Below are positions 5,465 to 8,711 of a stretch of 8,711 nt of DNA, one piece after another. How positions within the stretch are numbered: position 1 is the stretch's first letter; every line of letters starts with the position of its first letter. The notes below the pieces were generated by a model. That model saw only the letters and a program-made list of their open reading frames with translations, was not told where the DNA came from and ran no database searches. The stretch is from an uncultured Oscillospiraceae bacterium (GTDB lineage Bacteria; Bacillota; Clostridia; Oscillospirales; Acutalibacteraceae), in assembly GCA_900549755.1 (NCBI GenBank), contig URPQ01000070.1:1-8711 (forward strand). The letters run 5' to 3'. A program made the position numbers and the translations under genes.

Positions 5465-6943
5465 ATGACAAACGTGAGCATCTACAAGGATATTGCCGCG
5501 CGTACCGGCGGAGATATTTATATCGGCATTGTGGGTCCGGTACGCACGGGTAAATCTACCTTTATAAAACAGTTTATGGATAAGCTCGTGCTGCCGAACA
5601 TTTCGGGGGATTACCAGAAGGAAAGGGCAAATGACGAGCTGCCGCAATCATCCTCCGGCAGAACAATAATGACTACCGAGCCGAAATTCATACCCGAAAA
5701 GGGCGTGCAGATAAAGGTGGATGATTCATCCGCTATGAATGTGCGCCTTATTGACTGCGTAGGCTACATAGTGCCGAGCGCGCTCGGATATATTGAAGGC
5801 GACCAGCCGCGAATGGTAATGACGCCGTGGTTTGAAGAACCCATACCATTTAATATGGCGGCGGAAATAGGCACGCGCAAGGTTATAAACGAGCACTCAA
5901 CAATAGGCTTGGTAATAACTACCGACGGCAGCATAAGCGATATTCCGCGCAGCGAATACGAGGAAGCGGAAGAACGGGTAATTGATGAATTAAAAGCAAT
6001 AAACAAGCCGTTTATTATACTGCTGAACTGTATGTACCCCGAATCGCCCGAGGCGCAGGAATTAGCGCAGAGATTGACCGAAAAATACGGAATACCCGTG
6101 CAGCCCGTAAACTGCTTAGAGCTTAACGAAGAGGATATTAAGCAGATATTATCACGCATACTTTTTGAGTTCCCCATAAAGGAGATATGCATAAACTTCC
6201 CACGCTGGATAAACTCGCTGCCGCTTGACCACTGGCTGCGCGCGGAGCTTACCGACACCATAAAGAAATCGGCGGCAAACGTGCGGCATATAAGGGATAT
6301 AAAATGCTTTGAAACGGCGTTTGCAAACAGCCAAAATGCCGACGGCGCGGCGGTGAACGGCATAGACCTCGGCACGGGCAGCGCGGATGTTATGATAAAG
6401 ATAAACAACACACTTTTCTACCGCGTTCTTGCCGAAAGCACGGGGCTTAAAATAAACGACGAGCAGGAGCTTATGGACAGCATAAAGGAGCTTGCAAAAA
6501 TCAAGAAGGAATATTCAAGGGTAAAGGGTGCGCTTGACGAGGTGGAGGCTACAGGCTACGGCATTATAATGCCGGAAATTGAGGACTTAAAGCTTGAAGA
6601 ACCTGAAATTATGAAGCAGGGCGGGCGCTATGGCGTAAGGCTGCGCGCGTCGGCGCCGTCAATTCACCTTATGAAAGCGAATATCACCACCGAGGTAAGC
6701 CCCATAGTAGGCAGTGAAAAGCAGTCGGAAGACTTGGTTATGTACCTGCTCAGCGAATTTGAGGAAGACCCTGTTAAAATTTGGGATTCAAACATATTCG
6801 GAAAATCTCTGCACGAGCTTGTAAACGAGGGACTGCACACCAAGCTTTCGCGTATGCCGGCAGACGCGCGTCAGCGCATACAGGAAACGATAGAGCGCGT
6901 AATAAACGAGGGCTGCAACGGGCTTGTGTGCATTATACTTTAA
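5465..6943 (+). CDS. spoIVA: Stage IV sporulation protein A, spore coat assembly ATPase
   Basis: A 492-residue protein, the same length as Bacillus subtilis SpoIVA as I recall it. SpoIVA is made in the mother cell, polymerises on the outer forespore membrane by hydrolysing ATP, and forms the platform for the coat; it is also needed for the cortex. Seen: N-terminal IYKDIAARTGGDIYIG, Walker A GPVRTGKST (24-32, Lys30), the sensor region TIMTTEPKF (67-75, Thr70/Thr71), Walker B-like LIDCVGY (95-101, Asp97), PWFEEPIPF (121-129), GTRKVINEHSTIG (136-148), and a C-terminus (GVRLRASAPSIH, EKQSEDLV, ending in IIL) typical of the family. The frame is open back to an ATG at 5393, but that codon overlaps the promoter. 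The ATG at 5465 has GGAGG (5453-5457) 7 bases upstream and restores the family N-terminus. Confidence 0.97.
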   Translation: MTNVSIYKDIAARTGGDIYIGIVGPVRTGKSTFIKQFMDKLVLPNISGDYQKERANDELPQSSSGRTIMTTEPKFIPEKGVQIKVDDSSAMNVRLIDCVGYIVPSALGYIEGDQPRMVMTPWFEEPIPFNMAAEIGTRKVINEHSTIGLVITTDGSISDIPRSEYEEAEERVIDELKAINKPFIILLNCMYPESPEAQELAQRLTEKYGIPVQPVNCLELNEEDIKQILSRILFEFPIKEICINFPRWINSLPLDHWLRAELTDTIKKSAANVRHIRDIKCFETAFANSQNADGAAVNGIDLGTGSADVMIKINNTLFYRVLAESTGLKINDEQELMDSIKELAKIKKEYSRVKGALDEVEATGYGIIMPEIEDLKLEEPEIMKQGGRYGVRLRASAPSIHLMKANITTEVSPIVGSEKQSEDLVMYLLSEFEEDPVKIWDSNIFGKSLHELVNEGLHTKLSRMPADARQRIQETIERVINEGCNGLVCIIL

Positions 6944-6979
6944 AGTGAATCGGATAATTTGCCTGCTATCTAATATCTA

Positions 6980-7021
6980 ATATAGCCCCTTCCTCAAATT
7001 TGGAAGGGGCTATATGTTTTT
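6980..7021 (+). terminator. Intrinsic terminator of spoIVA
   Basis: ATATAGCCCCTTCC (6980-6993) pairs perfectly with GGAAGGGGCTATAT (7002-7015) over 14 base pairs, with an 8-base loop and GTTTTT after it. It lies between convergent genes. On the reverse strand the stem is followed by a poor T tract (TAGATATTAG), so it would terminate the leucine-rich-repeat gene less well. Confidence 0.92.
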
Positions 7022-7026
7022 CTATA

Positions 7027-8472
7027 TTAAAGACCTAAAATCATTTTCCTGAGCAAAACAATATCTCCGGCGTCTAATTTACCGTCGGCGTTTATATCGT
7101 TTTGGTCGGTACGCTCATTTTTTTCCGCAATGGCTTTTTTAAGGGCAATTAAATCAAGAATATCAATTTTGCCGTCCTGATGAAGATCACCTACGGCAAT
7201 GCCGCTATAATGCATTGTGATATTGGAGGGAAGGTAAACGTCAAACTTTTCAAAATCTACAGCGGTTCCGTCATAATATACATCAACATTTTGTGTTTTG
7301 ATACCATATAAAGCCCAATAGTCAATTTTCTCAATACTTTTAGGCAAATAAATCTCAGTCAGCTTTTCGCAATCGCTGAAAGCTTCCTCGCCTATTGATT
7401 TTACTCCGTCCGGTATTGTAATTTTTTCAAGATTCATACTGCTGTTAAATGCATAATCACCTATTTCCCTAACCATATCAAGAGCAGTATCAGGAAAAGT
7501 ATATTCTGTTCCCGAATAAGCGGGCATCAGCCTTATAAATTTGGTTTGCTCTTTGTTAAAAAGCTCTGAATTTGTCGGCATATAAAAATAATCGGAATTT
7601 CCACCGTATATAATGTGGAATGTTTTTAATGAAATACAGCCGTTAAAGGCACTGGGACTTATATAATTTGTGCCTGATGTAACGCTTATTTTTTCAATAG
7701 ATGAGCAATTTTCAAATGCATAATCATCTATTGTAACAACGGTATTCGGCACATTAAGCCAGTTGCCGTTTGTAGCACGCAACTTTTCACAACCCGAAAA
7801 AGCATATTTGCCTATCCTGTTAATGTTGCTTGTAATAACAAAATCAACGGTTTTATTTTGCTGCATTGTAACCTTGCTGAGTTCGCTGCAACCGCTGAAC
7901 AAATAATCAGGTATTTCCCCTTCTGAAGTCCCGTCAATAGCATATAAATTAGTAGGTAAACAAACCTCGCTGAAGTTTGAGCAATAGGAAAAGACACCTT
8001 CGCCGATTGTTTTAATATTATTTTCCAAATCGGCATTGGTAAGCTTTTTGCATTTACTGAACGCATAATCACCTATACTTGTTACTGTGCTCGGTATCAT
8101 AATATGACTATATACGAAGTATTTATCTATATATTTAATTTCTGAGAACCGATAAAAGGCATAATTTCCTATACGGGTTATGCCGCTTTCAATTTTCACT
8201 GCTTCTATTTTTGTTCGATACTTATACCAAGGCGATACATTATCACCATAGTCTTCAAAATCAGGTATAACCGCAGTTTCGTTAATCGGTGAGATTGTAA
8301 GAACGTTACCCATATAGCTAACATATTCAACCGACCATTTAATTTCACCACATTCGCCACTATCAGCGATTTCTGTTGTTGCCGCAGCCGCTGCAAACGG
8401 CAGGCAGCAAACCGCTATGCTTATTGCCGATAACACCGATAAAAGCTTTTTTACACCGTAAGTCAGTTTCAT
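7027..8472 (-). CDS. Secreted leucine-rich-repeat (BspA/LRR_5-like) protein with C-terminal type I dockerin
   Basis: A 481-residue exported protein. It opens with a classic signal peptide: KK near the N-terminus, hydrophobic LLSVLSAISIAVCCLPF, then an Ala run with cleavage likely near residues 29-31. Residues about 95-425 carry degenerate BspA-type repeats built on IG-YAF-C--L, for example IGNYAF (101), IGDYAF (133), IGKYAF (220), IGDYAF (337) and IGEEAF (360). The last ~55 residues form a type I dockerin with two EF-hand-like calcium loops: DLHQDGKIDILD (429-440) and DINADGKLDAGD (459-470), each followed by a helix (LIALKKAI, IVLLRKMI). Dockerins plug into cohesins of cellulosome scaffoldins. 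No enzymatic domain is seen, so adhesion or a structural role is inferred. ATG at 8472 is 8 bases from AAGGGAG; a TTG at 8478 is too close to that SD. Confidence 0.9.
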   Translation of the reverse strand: MKLTYGVKKLLSVLSAISIAVCCLPFAAAAATTEIADSGECGEIKWSVEYVSYMGNVLTISPINETAVIPDFEDYGDNVSPWYKYRTKIEAVKIESGITRIGNYAFYRFSEIKYIDKYFVYSHIMIPSTVTSIGDYAFSKCKKLTNADLENNIKTIGEGVFSYCSNFSEVCLPTNLYAIDGTSEGEIPDYLFSGCSELSKVTMQQNKTVDFVITSNINRIGKYAFSGCEKLRATNGNWLNVPNTVVTIDDYAFENCSSIEKISVTSGTNYISPSAFNGCISLKTFHIIYGGNSDYFYMPTNSELFNKEQTKFIRLMPAYSGTEYTFPDTALDMVREIGDYAFNSSMNLEKITIPDGVKSIGEEAFSDCEKLTEIYLPKSIEKIDYWALYGIKTQNVDVYYDGTAVDFEKFDVYLPSNITMHYSGIAVGDLHQDGKIDILDLIALKKAIAEKNERTDQNDINADGKLDAGDIVLLRKMILGL

Positions 8473-8499
8473 TTGCAAAACTCCCTTCGCTTTTCTTAA

Positions 8500-8505
8500 A
8501 TTATA
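8500..8505 (-). promoter_or_regulatory. Possible -10 box for the dockerin/LRR gene
   Basis: A perfect TATAAT on the reverse strand (8505-8500), 28 bases upstream of the ATG. No good -35 hexamer lies at 16-18 bases; TTAATA (8531-8526) is 20 bases away. Weak call. Confidence 0.35.
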
Positions 8506-8529
8506 CAGTATAAAAAAGCCGCATATATT

Positions 8530-8569
8530 AAAATTTCCGACCCGTCATATGACAGATCGGAAATTTTTT
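8530..8569. terminator. Long hairpin with nested palindrome, terminator-like on both strands
   Basis: AAAATTTCCGA (8530-8540) pairs with TCGGAAATTTT (8557-8567). The perfect palindrome GTCATATGAC (8544-8553) sits in the loop, and a run of T follows at 8564-8569. On the reverse strand TTTCCGA/TCGGAAA is followed by TTTTAATAT. No plus-strand gene is seen before it, so it may be a second stop for the gene entering from the right, or a protein-binding site upstream of the LRR gene. Confidence 0.45.
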
Positions 8570-8574
8570 ATTGC

Positions 8575-8649
8575 AAAAAAGACTAGACAATACAATCAGG
8601 TTACAATGCTTCCCATAGCGGAAAATTTGTCCGATTATATTGTCTCGTC
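8575..8649 (-). terminator. Probable intrinsic terminator of a minus-strand transcript entering from the right edge
   Basis: On the reverse strand a 17-base arm at 8649-8633 (GACGAGACAATATAATC) pairs with 8597-8581 (GATTGTATTGTCTAGTC), with one mismatch and one G-U, and is followed at once by TTTTTT (8580-8575). The loop is 35 bases and has a minor inner TTCC/GGAA pairing. The arm starts inside a TGA stop codon (8650-8648), as expected right after a gene. Confidence 0.6.
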
Positions 8650-8711
8650 ATTTGAAATACGGCAGTATTCCTGCACTCCTCGACTTCATAAGCGAAAAAA
8701 TTTTCTCGCTA
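8648..8711 (-). CDS. Possible C-terminal end of a gene running in from the right edge
   Basis: On the reverse strand a frame is open from the window edge for 20 codons and ends at TGA (8650-8648). It gives a basic tail ending KSRSAGILPYFK. Its stop abuts a terminator-like hairpin on the same strand, which is the main reason to think it is real. I do not recognise the protein, and so short a piece could be chance or a structured non-coding element. Confidence 0.3.
   Translation of the reverse strand, partial: SEKIFSLMKSRSAGILPYFK

Noticed and set aside
5764..6411. A 215-codon reverse frame inside spoIVA
   Set aside because: It is antisense to a well-conserved gene, has no recognisable domain, and is made of low-plausibility Ser/Ile-rich sequence caused by codon bias on the other strand.
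6965..6984. Short direct repeat CTAATAT CTAATAT before the spoIVA terminator
   Set aside because: Two copies of a 7-base AT-rich word can arise by chance; no array and no link to any element.
1..8711. CRISPR array, defence island, prophage or insertion sequence
   Set aside because: No repeat-spacer pattern, transposase, integrase, toxin-antitoxin or phage-like gene was seen on either strand.

Overview
The window looks like chromosomal DNA from an anaerobic, spore-forming Clostridia member, most likely of the Ruminococcaceae/Oscillospiraceae. The evidence is a full-length spoIVA (492 codons), a tetrahydrofolate riboswitch in front of an ECF folate-uptake gene (folT), a DUF4317 gene (a Firmicutes family), strong AGGAGG-type ribosome binding sites, and a secreted leucine-rich-repeat protein ending in a type I dockerin, as found in cellulosome-forming ruminococci. 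No transposase, integrase, phage gene, tRNA, rRNA or CRISPR array is visible.

Layout. 1-679 (-) is a ThuA-like gene that runs off the left edge. 783-1949 (-) is a SEDS-family (FtsW/RodA/SpoVE) glycosyltransferase. Divergent from it across a shared promoter region is folT (2237-2764, +), led by a THF riboswitch (2077-2173) whose expression platform can hide the Shine-Dalgarno (SD). A terminator at 2780-2814 separates folT from three minus-strand genes: an EEP-fold phosphodiesterase (2831-3580), a LURP-one-related protein (3702-4175) and a DUF4317 protein (4180-5310). The last two are 4 bases apart and form an operon. spoIVA (5465-6943, +) is divergent from DUF4317 and has a sigma-E-like promoter; a strong hairpin terminator follows at 6980-7021. 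7027-8472 (-) is the dockerin-tagged leucine-rich-repeat protein. The right edge holds two hairpins and possibly the last 20 codons of another minus-strand gene.

How the parts relate. This is ordinary housekeeping and sporulation chromosome, not a defence or mobile island. The links that can be argued are folate sensing controlling folate uptake, spore-coat ATPase transcription during sporulation, and cell-wall synthesis by the SEDS protein. The DUF4317/LURP-one pair shares its upstream region with spoIVA, but its function is unknown. Three of the most obvious long reading frames are over-extended at the 5' end: the SEDS and DUF4317 genes are best started at TTG codons, and spoIVA at an internal ATG.

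No clearly new system was found. The best leads are a possible loop-loop contact in the THF riboswitch leader, the unexplained DUF4317/LURP-one operon, and the dockerin-bearing non-enzymatic repeat protein.
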